A stretch of DNA of 64,000 nucleotides from NCBI GenBank assembly GCA_011109175.1, contig RDEW01000061.1:2244-66243 (forward strand). The letters are read 5' to 3'. The translations under genes were made by a program, and so were the position numbers. The first letter of the stretch is position 1; every line of letters begins with the position of its first letter. The stretch comes from Dicyema japonicum (lineage: Eukaryota; Dicyemida; Rhombozoa; Dicyemidae). A model generated the notes under the pieces. It did not search any database. It saw only the letters and a list, made by a program, of their open reading frames with translations, and was not told the origin of the DNA. Positions 1-11,117 of the stretch are shown here, in pieces.

Positions 1-1299
1 GCTAGGATGGATGAACCTTCGAATTCCTTGTGTGGGATGAAACTCGTGGAGGTGTAGTACTTCATAAGTTTGTTTAGGAAGATCTTGTTTTCCATTTCAT
101 CAAGTGTGGCCGGGTTTGCAGCGTTATTAAAGCTTCTAAGAGTTTACAACATTTTTGTAAGGTAGTTCTGCTTGCTTAAATTTGACATGAGGTTTCTCCA
201 AACTTTCTCTTGTTTCTTCTTTTCATTGTCCTGATCTCTCTTTCTAATGTACGAATTCTCAATCTTGCTTCCCAGGATTGTTTTTGGTGGCTTTTTAGGT
301 AATTTCTTTCTTTTATGAGTGGATCGGCTCTGGGAGAAGAAGGCCTTCTTTTAATACAAATTTTCATTCCCTCGCGTACCACTCTATTAAAGTAGTGTAG
401 TGCTTTATCGATGGAGTTGAAATTGGATAAATTAAAGTCAAGTAGATAATAGTCGACAAAATTTGAGAAGTTTTTCCAGTCGACATTTTTGTTGTCGGTA
501 AATAAATCAGGTTTCTTTACAATTGACAATCTTCCTTCAAACGTAGTCATAACGGGATTATGGTCACTGCTGGTCTCGTATAGCACTATCCATTTTGTTA
601 ATGTTGCGATGTTTAATGAGTCAAGAGTGAGATCGAGGGGACGATGTCCTGTCATTCGCTCTGTAGGGAGTCCTTGTATTAAATGTAGGGTTGTTTAATA
701 TTATCAGGTCATCCAGATTCGATAACAATTGGTTTCCTTGACATCGCATGGTTGGTTCTTGAACCATATCGGATGTTTAGCATTTAGGTCTCCACAAAGT
801 AACATATTTTTTGATTTGTCGATGTCTGACAAAGAGAACCTGAATTCCTTGGGGCATGAGTTGGGCGGTGGCACACACACATTCAATATGTTTATGTTTC
901 CGATGCTTGTCTTGACTGAAATACCAATATATTCGACGAGAGACTTAAGATTGACAAAAGTTTCGTTTGCGTACAGAATTTCTTTTTTTGATAAGGGTAA
1001 GCAGTCCACCTCCCCTTCCTAGCTAGGCGGTCGCGCCTGATGACATGATAGTTTGGGAAGACGGGAGTGGAAGAAGACGGAGTCAGTCTTGTTTCTTGGA
1101 GTAGGCAAATGTCAGTATTATGCTTTTTTAAGAGGTTTCTGAGTATGAGGATCTTCCCTTTCACTCCATTTATGTTTAGTGAATCAAAATAATGGGTTTT
1201 CGAGGTCCAGGATTGGGGTTCACATCGCCGGAAAGCATTAGGTGGGCTTCCATCAGGCAGGAGAAAAAGGCCAGTGGGTAGACCATCCAAGAAGGTCAT
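1..1299 (-). mobile_element. APE-type non-LTR retrotransposon, endonuclease half, frame-broken
   Basis: Minus-strand pieces read in order as an AP-like endonuclease. An N-terminal stretch with LNINGVKGKI and LLQETRL lies near 1080-1180. A central GDLNAKHPIWF follows near 765-800. The C-terminal SDHNPV signature lies near 545-570. A further reading (ENKIFLNKLMKYYTSTSF) runs into the linker before the reverse transcriptase, which lies beyond the left edge. Frames change near 1000, 1200 and 660, so it is not functional. A degenerate 2A-like motif (DVNPNPGP) sits just before the endonuclease at 1203-1226. Family knowledge: this nuclease nicks target DNA for target-primed reverse transcription. 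Confidence 0.85.
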
Positions 1300-1684
1300 T
1301 CCTCTTGGATTGGACGTAGAGAATGGTTATTTTTTCTGTGAAGTATATTCCATAGTTTTCATCTCCAGAAACAACGAACCACATGACGTTAAAATTGTGT
1401 AAAAAATAATGAATTAAAACAACAAGTTATTGAATAGGTAACTAACTACCAGTCCGCCGGTCTGCCTGGACTGTTCCTCCGGGTACCCTTTTTCTAAGTA
1501 ATCCATTCTATGTCTATTTAATTTAGCGTCCTAATTCGAATATCCTCCGTTAAAATTGTGTAATATGTTGAATTATTATATATGAACTACAAGAAAAACT
1601 CGATTTATTAATAATTAAAGTTTATTTATTTTAATATTTTCAAAAAAATTTAAAAACAACCTAATTATATTATATTTCTTTGTG

Positions 1685-2074
1685 ATGATTAACGAAGTGC
1701 ATAGAATGATTGGTAAGACATTAATAGGCAAAAAAACGCTAAAAGGAAGGTATGAGGTAATAATTATAAATTAATTATTAAAGATTATTCCGATTTTTAG
1801 TCTCATGGCATCATCATGTGTACTTGCCGCCTTTGCATTGGGAAGGTACTTATACAACGATCCCGAAGTAATGTATTAAACTAAATTTTATTTTATTAAG
1901 GATTAACAAGAGGAATAAAGTGCCGTGGTGTGGAACTCTCAAGAGTGATGGGTCTGTGCGCCAATATAGAGTAGATTCTAGCATAAATTTTAGTTTATCC
2001 GTCTTGGAGAAGATTGGTTCCGTAAAATGCCAACACAGATACCTCAGATTGATGGATTGGAGGAGATATTTTAA
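1685..2074 (+). CDS. NDUFA4: NDUFA4/COXFA4-like small respiratory-chain protein, four short exons
   Basis: Exons 1685-1756, 1784-1872, 1901-1970 and 1994-2074 join in frame to about 103 residues; introns are 27, 28 and 23 nt. Exon 2 encodes a single membrane segment (IIPIFSLMASSCVLAAFALG) followed by NDPEV. Exon 3 has NKVPW, matching the NPDV...PWNK layout of NDUFA4, a small inner-membrane subunit of cytochrome c oxidase (first assigned to complex I). The start is the ATG giving MINEVHRMIGK. The C-terminus is uncertain: if the last intron is not removed, exon 3 reads on to 2111. The family is usually about 80 residues. Identity rests on this short match, so it is probable rather than certain. 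Confidence 0.6.
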
Positions 2075-2319
2075 TCTAACATTTAATTTACTTACTTTAA
2101 TTAGTATTTAACCATTCTGGTTCTGGTTTTCAAATAAACTTAATATAAACTCGTGTGTCATAAAAACTTATTGCAATTTATTTAACAATACAAAGCTTAC
2201 AATATTTTGTAAGCCCATCACAAACAGTCAAACTACTCAATCCGAGGGAGAACGTTTTTTGTGCCGACCAAATTCATCTTCTAATAATTCATTACAAGAT
2301 TCTACTTCCAAAGAAAGGT

Positions 2320-2590
2320 GTAGAAATAGTTTTGCTTTCTTCCATTTTCATTACACGTCCTACCGTCACGGACTTCATTTCATTTTTAGACGGAAAAGTT
2401 TTCATGATGGAAGTCTTCACCAGAGGAATTTGTCAAGGAAAAGGTAGAGAGACCCCTTTCAACAACCGTGTCCTGGTAGAACGACTCGTCACCTCATGGG
2501 GAGGTTCCGGTTAACGAGAATTGACCTTCACTGAAAAGTCCATCTTTCGGATTTGAGCTTACGAGAGTTAAATCTGATGTCATAAGATAT
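2320..2590 (-). repeat. short interspersed repeat, tRNA-like head, decayed copy
   Basis: This stretch is clearly related to 38090-38315: shared blocks include gttttcat, accag, gtcagga/gtcaagga and aaaagtccat, followed by ttcggat and gatgtcat. In the better copy the minus strand carries a pol III B-box-like GGTTCGAATCC; here it is eroded. The layout suggests a tRNA-derived SINE reading leftward. No target duplication was found. Confidence 0.45.
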
Positions 2591-2929
2591 TGCGTTCAAC
2601 CATGATGTACATGATTATGATTAATGAATAATTTTCAAAACCAGAAATCAGTTTGAATATTATTCGCATTTTCTCAACCCCCAAAATTTGGATTGTCAGG
2701 ATTTTATCCTTAGCTATGACATAACAGGTCAGGAGCAGAAACTTCAATCAACTGTCTCCTTAGAAAGATTTTATGATAGTTACTTACATTTCAAGTCCTC
2801 CTTGTCAATCCGAAAGCAAATTTATTGACACTCTTCTTGTTTTCTCAAAAGTGAGATGATTTTATATTCTTCGGAGAGAAAAACCATCCCCTCACAACCA
2901 CAAAAAAAGGAGGGGAGAATAAATGTCGA

Positions 2930-3062
2930 AAGACAAACAAAAAGCCGGATAGAGTGTCATAAGTTCTGGACCAAATATCATGAAGTCTCAAGTTCAAATC
3001 TCGCAGATGTCCGTTTTGTTGAAGGTTCTGTGCATCAACGATTCTTATGGGATGACGAGTGA
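2930..3062 (+). repeat. possible tRNA-derived SINE fragment
   Basis: The block from gtcataagttctggaccaaa to caagttcaaatctc resembles 52885-52990, where the B-box-like part is aggttcggatctc. The pair (an AGT-containing A-box-like start and a GTTCRAATCTC B-box-like end about 45 nt later) looks like a tRNA-derived head. The boundaries are approximate and no target duplication was seen. Confidence 0.35.
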
Positions 3063-3459
3063 CAGAGTAATATTCAGAAATATAAAAATGGATGAAACTT
3101 CTATTTTCTCATTGGTTTAATTTCCTCAATGTATTTCTACTTAAGACCAAACAAAATCCTCATATAACGTAGGAGGTCAAAAATTAATTACAGTCTTCGA
3201 CGTCGATATTTTCTGTATGAGGATACGTTTGTTTTTTCACGGTGAGCTTTAATTACCCTGATTTTCACTACTAGTCAGTGAAATTCATGTATTCCCTTTG
3301 TTTTCCTTCCGAGATCTCCTTGAATTTGGTCATGTTTGATATTGGCACATCTCAAAATCAAACTCTGACTGATACTATTGCATTCAAACTATCATACTCG
3401 AAGAGGTTGATAATTAGAGACCAACCATGAAAAAATGAGAAATTTTTTTTTGCTTTTTG

Positions 3460-3790
3460 GTTAACACTTCCTCCATGTGACTGGAAAACGTAATTAGAAA
3501 ATCAAAAGTTACTCTAAGGATCTTCGGGATTCTCATAGAAATACCGATGTCTTAAAAATAACTTGAGTCTTCCTTTAAATCCCCTGTCCGTAGTAGTGAA
3601 CAAATTGAACTGTAATTTGGATGTAGATACAGACAACATATTTGTTGATAGCCAAACATACACCTGGTTGAGGTGTGACTAAACCACCGGCAAAGCCACA
3701 GAAGGAGATCTATTTTTTGCGGCAATAATTAGGTCATCTGCGTAAAAAGAAACATAGTGTCAAAATTAGTGAATTTTTTTTAATGAAACA
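3460..3790 (-). mobile_element. reverse transcriptase fragment, non-LTR type
   Basis: The minus strand reads FYADDLIIAAKNRS, the catalytic YADD box of a reverse transcriptase, at about 3700-3750. It continues into a W-x-S-x-N-x-L-x-V-x-x-S-K-like segment (VWLSTNMLSVSTSK) typical of the palm/thumb junction. Short frame breaks flank it. It most resembles the YADD(I/L)IIA family of 30.6 kb and 48.5 kb. Confidence 0.6.
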
Positions 3791-4889
3791 ATTCATTGTG
3801 TAACAAAACAATCAAAATAATTCAGCTGATACGATGGAATGGTTGTTTCCCCTAATAACTGCCAGAGAAATTTTTTGAAACACCCATTTTGTCTCTCGAT
3901 GCTCATCACTCACTTTTGATATCATTGATCTAAGCGATCATAGAAAAGAAACCGTCTTGGGATCGAAGGCTCTGCTCTGTACATGGATTGAGCTGTACAT
4001 GGAATCTAGTGGAGATGCTATCGTATTTTTTTAAACTCCGAGCAGCCTTCTCAGCTTTCAACGCGGAACTAGCAAGTCTCGACTAAGCAATGGTGTCGGT
4101 ACAGGCCCCATCCCAAAAAAAGCATTTTCCTCAGGGGAGGAGGAAGACTGTTAGCCTGACCGGGGTAATGAGGCTGGCACAGGTTGATCCTGAGACGGAT
4201 TGTTATATCATTTCGAAGGGAGACCTGTTACAGAAGGGAATAAATTGATAATGATGGGAAGGCTTTCAGCCAAGCACCGCTGGTCGGGGAAGAGACTTAC
4301 AAAATACAAGCCTGATTCTGATTATTTACGATAGAGTTTTTGACATACTTTAATTTCTATTCTTTATACATTTATATAAGTTTATAAAATTTCTTGATGG
4401 ATTTCATTTTTAATCTCGGTATAAAACATCGTCTTAACTTTTTTTCTTTCTAATACTAATAAATTCTGACTATATGAGGTTATAATAATAGATTAAGAGT
4501 ATATGAGGTTAAACGCAACCATTGGAGTTGAATATAAACGTTAGAGTTTAAAATGTCTCGACAGTGAAAATGATAGTTCTATAAATATCTGATACAGGTA
4601 TTATTTTTTTCACAAAAAGAAACACCACTTAGGAGACATTTTTGAATACAATAATCCTTAAAAGTCTTCCACCAAATTCTCTCATCTAATCCTTGTGGAT
4701 TAAAGAATACATCGGGCAACAAGAAGTTGAAATTGAAAGCTTCGACTCTTATATAAGTGGAGTGACACCTTGAAGTCTTAAATCAGGAAAATGACAGCTC
4801 TTACAAAATGACAAATTTAAAGTAAATAATTTAATTAAATAAAAAATAAAGTATAGTTCATATTATAAAATTAGTATCCAAGGGAATTA
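3791..4889. other. intergenic, nothing recognised
   Basis: AT-rich sequence with no reading frame or splice chain that I can connect to a family. A GC-richer island at about 4000-4310 may be an old repeat, but I see no second copy in the window. Confidence 0.4.
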
Positions 4890-5857
4890 ATGGAACTGAT
4901 AGAACCGGCATATTTATTTAATATATTAAACCAAAAATGTATTTATCCAGCTTTAAGCAATTCAAACTATTTGGTACTATATGGTAATATTTTTTTCCTT
5001 TTATAGATGTACGTTCAAAAGATAAATACGATAGATTTCATATAAAGACAGCAAGACATGTCAAAAAAGTATAAGTTTAATCATGGATAGAAAAATATAA
5101 ATGGAATAAAGCAATACATGCTTCATTATAAAACTGACTTAAAAAACAAAATACATGTTGTAGTATATGATAGTAATACTGAAAGCTTAAAAACTGAATG
5201 TTATTTATTAATTTTACTTAATAGCTGTCGCACTTATGTTCGCTAAAATCTGTTGAATTCAGGAAATGTTAATAACATAAAAATTTTATCAGGTCACTCT
5301 AAAGTTTATTTCAAGGTGGATATGAATTGTTCTCACAGTTATATCCTTTTTTAAGAAGTAGAAAAATCATTTGGATGCCAAGAGTATTTTTATTTAAAGT
5401 TTTTTTTAGGAATTAGATGTCGAAATTACTTTCCCATATGAGATTATCTATGGAAAACTATATATTGGAAATGAGGATCACGTTAAATGTACAAGAATAA
5501 TAAAAGATTTGAAATTAAATCAATTCATTAAAATCTTGGAAAAGGATGACGCAAACATGTTTAAATTTATCGTTTAATTAGAAAAACCGGAGAAAGGAAA
5601 AGTTTTATGATTACTGAAAATGATTTCATTTTAAAAATTAAAGAAATCAATGAATATTTTGGTTAGTCTGTGATATTATTTAAGATACACAAATTAACTA
5701 TTCAAAAATTTCATTGCTTTTTCCATCTGACTTAAACAAGCATCATTTAGTATCTGCAGTTGTTATCGGTTATTTAATGAATTTAAATAACTTTGATTTT
5801 AATGTTAAAATTTTGTTTATTATTAGAAATCATGCAAAATTCTCAGAGAAAAAATAA
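4890..5857 (+). CDS. STYXL1: STYXL1-like protein: rhodanese plus dead dual-specificity phosphatase domain
   Basis: Exons 4890-4983, 5007-5068, 5091-5226, 5293-5383, 5410-5661 and 5685-5857. The start MELIEPAYLFN leads to an N-terminal rhodanese/CH2-like domain (LVLYDVRSKDKYDRFHI; VVVYDSNTESLK; QGGYELFSQLYPFLR). The linker KIIWMPR-ELD and a DUSP fold (YGKLYIGN; IKDLKLNQFIKI) follow. Domain order and linker match MK-STYX/STYXL1, a pseudophosphatase linked to stress-granule and MAPK signalling. The active-site loop reads LLFPSDLNKHH, with neither Cys nor Arg of HCxxGxxR, so catalysis should be absent. Two frame breaks (about 5315 and 5577) each behave like one missing base; total coding length plus two is a multiple of three (about 269 residues). 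It is a real gene with sequence errors, or a young pseudogene. Confidence 0.72.
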
Positions 5858-5989
5858 ATAATTTCAAATTACTGGAGTCGTATACTAAAGATTTAAAAAT
5901 TTTTAATCAGTAATTTTACAATTTTTAACAAATTTGTCATTTGTTAATAATTCTAGGATATTAAAACACTGCTACTTTTCAACTTATTC

Positions 5990-6680
5990 TTAGCTACATT
6001 CCGATACCGAGAGTGAAAAACGATCCACTCTTGGGTTGTGTAGACCACCGTTTTAGCATCACAGAATGAAAACTTCCAGGCTGCCACGGAGATAATACAA
6101 CATCACCTGAACTGTTTAATTGTGTGTGTAAACGAAAACATACTGACATTAGCCCTGAGAAATCCGTTACATACATATTCACCTCAAACAAGAACAAGTA
6201 AATTGAAATTAATTGGAAAACACTAACATTTAAGAAATTGCAAAAAATCATGGAATTGATTTTAGATACACATATATGATACACGTAGCATGATGATGAA
6301 AATGTGCTAAATAAATGTGAGAAAAAATCAACATGCTGAAAAGTCTATGGAAAATCAGGAATCATCCCGTACTATAAACGTTTTGCTGGCAATATATTGA
6401 GCCCTGCATTTCCTATGTATGAGACTTATAGGACTTAGATCTCTTGGACTAATACTCAGAAATCTTAGGCTGACAAGAAGAGCTCTACGGATAAAAAGAA
6501 CATGATGCCGATACCCTTGAAATCCTAATCAGAAGGAATAATAGAGAAGCTTGATTCAACGTGATTAGGAGACAAACTGACCGCAAAAAGTTGTGTAGAT
6601 CAAGGGAGGAGCATCGAGCCAAGCTTGGATTAAATTTTTCAGATTACTTAGTTTGTTTTTTTTCGGACCAACTGTGGTCT
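5990..6680 (+). mobile_element. degenerate non-LTR element fragment, sister of 45.6-46.3 kb
   Basis: This closely parallels 45720-46290 in order and wording. Shared blocks include the segment before AACTGTTTA, the CxTxxISPxKSVTxLF-type reverse transcriptase stretch, aaaaagaacatgat, cgatacccttg, catcgagccaagct and the ending ttttttcgga. Many frame breaks mean no protein. It is a deletion-derived reverse transcriptase 3' part on the plus strand. Confidence 0.6.
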
Positions 6681-6754
6681 TTGACTAAAAATTTATATTT
6701 AAATAAAATTAAATTTTTAAAAAAGATTAATGCATGTTATATGAGAAATTTGGG

Positions 6755-9747
6755 GTTAATAAGGGGTTATTTATTATTATTATTTAAAGCACTNCCGAGA
6801 AGTCATAAAATTAATCAAGCCTCCTTGTGCCGTATTTCTAGCCATCCTCTCTATCAGCTTTTTCCAGGACCCTCTACTTCGTGCCAGTTCCCTTAAGGTA
6901 TCTAGGTCGTCTGCGGAAGTGAGCTTCAGTCCCACAGCCGACAGGTCTCCATTCAAAATAGTTGGGAGTGTGACTCTTGGTCTTCCACGGAAACCGGCTC
7001 CCGTATGCATTAGGTAGTTTTCCATGGCGATATTCGCGGGTACTTGAGCATTTAGACGTAAGATATGTCCAAAGAGACTCCATCTTGATCTGAAGATCTC
7101 CTCGGATAGTATACCAGAATTGCACTTCGAGTAGAGGTCATTGTTTGAGATCTTCTTAGGCCACTTGATCTTGATTACTGATTTCAATTGTGTCCTGTGG
7201 AAAGCGTCAAGACGGTCCATCTCTTGTTTAGAGATTCCCCAAGTGCCTGAATTGTAGGTCAGGACGGGATGACAAAGCCTTATATATTCTGAGTTTGGTG
7301 TTTAATCCCATCCTCTTCTTATGACCACATATTCGATACTTTCTTTAGTGCACACATTGCGAGGATTTTCCTCCGAGAAACATCTTCTGAGTCCCCGAGA
7401 AGCGAACCCACCTTCTTTTGCTTTCTCCAAGACTCGTCCGATCTTCGATCATTGCGTGTAAGTGTTGTGAACTCTGTTTTATCGGTGTTAACGGTTAAGA
7501 ACCATTTCGAGAATACGTGTGGAAGAACGTTAAGCATGTGTTGAAGTACTTGAATATCCTCAGAAACAAAGTCCAGGTCGTCCGCGTAGATTATCTCGTT
7601 ATAATTGTTGCCAACCAGGGGTCTGAACTCTCTTAGTGCGGCCTCAAGGTAGACAATAAAGAGGACCGGGGATAGTGAGTCCCCTGTGGAACTCCACGTG
7701 AGGTCGAAAAAAAGTTAGAGGTAGAGTCACCAATTTTGACGGCAAGTTGAGTGTTCCGCATGAGTAAGTGTATTATTTGACATCGTCAGGCAGTAGAAAA
7801 CTCTCCAACACTTCCATAAGTTTTCCACGGTCCACCGAGTCGAACGCACGGGACATGTCGATACCAAAGTATCTCAATAGATTTTTTGTATTTTTGGCAC
7901 AGGGCACAATACCACCTGTGCCCCCATACCACGTCAGCCGTGGACCTGCCCGTCCGGAATCCACTTTGGCCGTCCGAAAGAAATATGTTCACCTCCTCCT
8001 TTATTCGGTTTAAAGCAATGAGGGATAATGTTTTTCGTATGGAGGTTAGGAGTATAATAGGTCTGAAGTTGTGAGGGGGCCTTTACTTTTTCCCGGTTTT
8101 TGTAGTGGAATTAGCCACCCTTTTCCCAGTTCCAGTTCATCTGCACCCTCGAGAGACGGTTGAAAATGTTAGTAATCATTTCAATTAGCTCCTCCGGGCC
8201 GTATTGTAAAAGTTCTGCAGTAATGAAGTCTGGTCCGGCAGATCTTCCGGTATTTAATTTTTTAATAGCTTGTTGAGTTTCGGATATGGTAATAGGGTAG
8301 TTAGAGTGTACTTGTAACTTCCGAGATTTCATTGCTTGGTCAGCCGCGTCCTGTTTGTTGAACATAAGGTCAAAATGGGATGCCAGAACGTTTGCTTTGT
8401 TAATGGTCCCGATAACGTCGTGACCAAGGTTGTCATGGACAGTTAACGAAATTGGACAGTTTTCTCTGCTAAGAAGCCGGATTGCTTTGAACATTCTTGG
8501 TCCGTTCTTGTACTTTAATATGTTGAGATTTTCTCCTCAGCTTCATTTTTGGCAAGGAATCTTTGTATTTGTTTGATCTTCGTTAAGACTCTCCCTCTCT
8601 GGGTGCGCAGTACTTTGATATCTTCCGAGCGTTTGTGTTTTCCATCCGGAGTCTGAGCTCTTTCTGTGTTACAGAGAGTTGTCCGATATCCGGATTACAT
8701 TGTTTGTGACGAGATTTTGGTGATGTGACCAAGCACACTAAAGGCTGTGTTTTGGATAGCAACCACTATTCATCCCATAAGCTGTTTGTCGGCTGATTTT
8801 GGTTAATACTGTTGATGCTATCTCTCAGAACTGCACTATAACGACATTTGGTGGATTCTTCGTAGCGTAACCTCTCAGTGTCGAAACGTACTGAGGTAAG
8901 GCCTTTGTGTTTCCCGTGTATTCCATGGATTCTTTTAAGTACTAGCCGGGCGACCACAAGTTTATGATCGCTACTTGTTTCAAGTCCACCGTAAGATCTC
9001 GAGTCCTGTAGGAGGGCCTTCTGATGTTGCTTGCAGATAATATAGTCGATCTGATTGTATATATTGACTGTGTTTCCAGATTTGCCTTTTCTGGTACCAA
9101 CCCACGTGGTCCTGTGTCTTGCCGGGTGCTTGAAACAAGTGTTGCATATGAGTAGGTTGAATGCCGTGCAAAATTGTATTAATGCCTCTCCGGGGATGTT
9201 ACGGCGGTTTCTACCGTGGGATCCAATACACGTTTCACCAGGTCTTGCTTTTCCGGCCCTGGCGTTCCAGTCCCGGCGACAAAAGAAAGTAAGAGGATGA
9301 AAGTGAGTTGTACACACTTGTGAGAGTAGAGTAAAACGTATCCAGTTCTTCGATATTCGTTGATACACGTGCTCCGGTTGGGGCATATACATTTATGATG
9401 GAGATCACTGAGTTGAGTTTGTTTCCGCATTTGATTTTGTAACACGCCGGACACGTCAGATACTGCCCATACTTTTGAGACACAGGTGAAAACAAGTGCC
9501 GATGAACAGCAAATCCGAGCCCATAGTGCTGCAGTCTGGTGTGAGGGTCAAAAGGTAAAAAATTCTGAAACAGTTCTGCAGATTGTTCGGTTATTTTCGT
9601 CTCTTGCAAACAACAGACAGAGATGTTGTATTTACTCAGATCACGCGCCAATTGTTTGTTTCTTGTAGCACTGATTGAGGCCTCGGCAGTTGAGGGATCC
9701 AAGAGAGGGGAGAAACTGGTAAGCAATACGAAGAAGACATAGTGCAA
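6755..9747 (-). mobile_element. APE-type non-LTR retrotransposon, near full span but frame-broken
   Basis: Read leftward from 9747: endonuclease N-terminus (NISVCCLQETKI), nuclease C-terminus (DYIICKQHQK, then ETSSDHKLVV), linker, and reverse transcriptase (KKLNTGRSAGPDFI at about 8220; FRTGRSTADVVWGH at about 7930; DMSRAFDSVDR at about 7850). The region expected to hold the catalytic YxDD box lies near 7580. The C-terminal domain ends GRPRVTLPTILNGDLSAVG (about 6960). The 3' end is marked by aaagcact followed by a (TTA)n tail at about 6755-6790, the same ending as the elements at 11.1, 20.3 and 52.2 kb. Multiple frameshifts make it inactive. One ambiguous base lies at about 6794. Confidence 0.85.
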
Positions 9748-9828
9748 GTAGAGGACGTCACCACCTCAACCAAAAAAAATAAGGGTTAATAAATAAATAA
9801 ATGCGAAATTTGCAAATATAGGTATTGT

Positions 9829-10600
9829 ATGTGTTGTTGCAATCGCAAGAAGCTAATGCAAGTACTGGAGAGTATTCTAAACGAGGATGCATCACGTATG
9901 ATCAGATTTTTACTCTCCAACACATCGCTAACAGTGCGTGTGGGAAATTACAACTCAACAAGATTTAAAACCGACACCGGCGCACCACAGGGAGACTCGT
10001 TATCCTCGGTCCTATTCATAATATACCTGGAAGCAGGTCAAAGACCTCTCCGAAAAGTTGTTTCTCTAACGTGTTGGAAGTAATCTACGCCGATGATATT
10101 GATTTCGTCTAATGGGATATGGTGGAAACTACTAAAAGTGATCCATCAAGGCTTAGAGGACTGGTTCCTGGTAGTAAACCCAGACAAAACGGAAAGAACT
10201 TGCATATCCCGTTGCACGACGAGAAACGAATAAAGTGGAGAACATACAAGAAAATTGGATCTCTCCTCGGGGACTCGGAGGACGTTATTCACAGGAAAGT
10301 TCTGGCGGTTGCTTCTTTCAAAAAATTGTGGTCGATCTGGATGCGACGAAAGAACATAGGCACTCGCCTTCGAATTCGGTTGTACAACTCCTCTACCGAA
10401 TTTAATTCTATTTTATAACGCGGGGACCTGGGCCTAACCACCAAAGAACTTGAAAACCTCAACTCTTTCCACAGAAAACAACTGCGACTTTCTCTGGAGT
10501 CTACTGGTCAAACCGGATAACCAACAACGAGCTATATAAAATTACTCAAACAACAAAGATTGGGAATAAAGTTACTTATGCGAAATGGCAGCTCTCTGGA
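9829..10600 (+). mobile_element. reverse transcriptase fragment of an APE-type LINE, plus strand
   Basis: The pieces read NRKKLMQVLESILNEDASR, then TRFKTDTGAPQGDSLSSVLF (the template-grip box), then a GSLLGDSEDVIHRKVLA segment near 10260-10310 and a C-terminal stretch. It is the same family as the elements at 6.8-9.7, 11.1-13.4 and 20.3-22.6 kb, lying inverted against its neighbour. It is truncated at both ends and frame-broken. Confidence 0.7.
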
Positions 10601-11090
10601 CATATCCTAAGAGCTTCGGAAATGGCTCTGAAGAAAATGAGAATTTTAAAAGTCTTCTCAAAAACAATTAGAGACCAAACTGGTGGTCTTGCCACGATAT
10701 ATGAACAGCTAGGGTCAAAACTATACAAGTTATAGTCGACGAAGTGTGAGAATAAACTACAGTTGACATTTTTGTAGTCTGGCCGTAACATTGTTTTCCT
10801 TTCAATGGACAATCTTCCTTTGAACGTGATGATAGGGTTATGGTCACTAGTAATGTCGCATAACACTGATAAATTGATTAGGACGGCAATTTTTGGGGAA
10901 GCAAACGTCAGGTCGGGAGAGGACGTCTATTTTTTCTCTGTAGGGGGTTCTTGTGTTAAATATGGGATTGTTTAATATTACAAATTGATTCAGCGTCGAT
11001 AGCAGGTGGGTTCCTCTGGCGTCTTCCGATTGGTTTTTGAACCACATCGGATGTCTCGCCTTCAGGTCTCCACATACTAATAGGTTGAAT
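10601..11090. mobile_element. patchwork of two further LINE fragments
   Basis: 10605-10690 (plus) repeats the 30990-31075 sequence of the other LINE family (gaagaaaatgagaattttaa, then ttagagaccaaactggtgg). From about 10720 to 11090 the minus strand is an endonuclease fragment: SDHNPII at about 10840 and a tail of MWFKNQS type at about 11040. Two LINE families are therefore joined within 100 bp. Confidence 0.6.
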
Positions 11091-11117
11091 ATATTATATC
11101 CTGTGGCTCCCTAAGTT

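Noticed and set aside
6790-6797. Structural meaning of the ambiguous base
   Set aside because: A single n within a decayed LINE end; most likely an unresolved base call.
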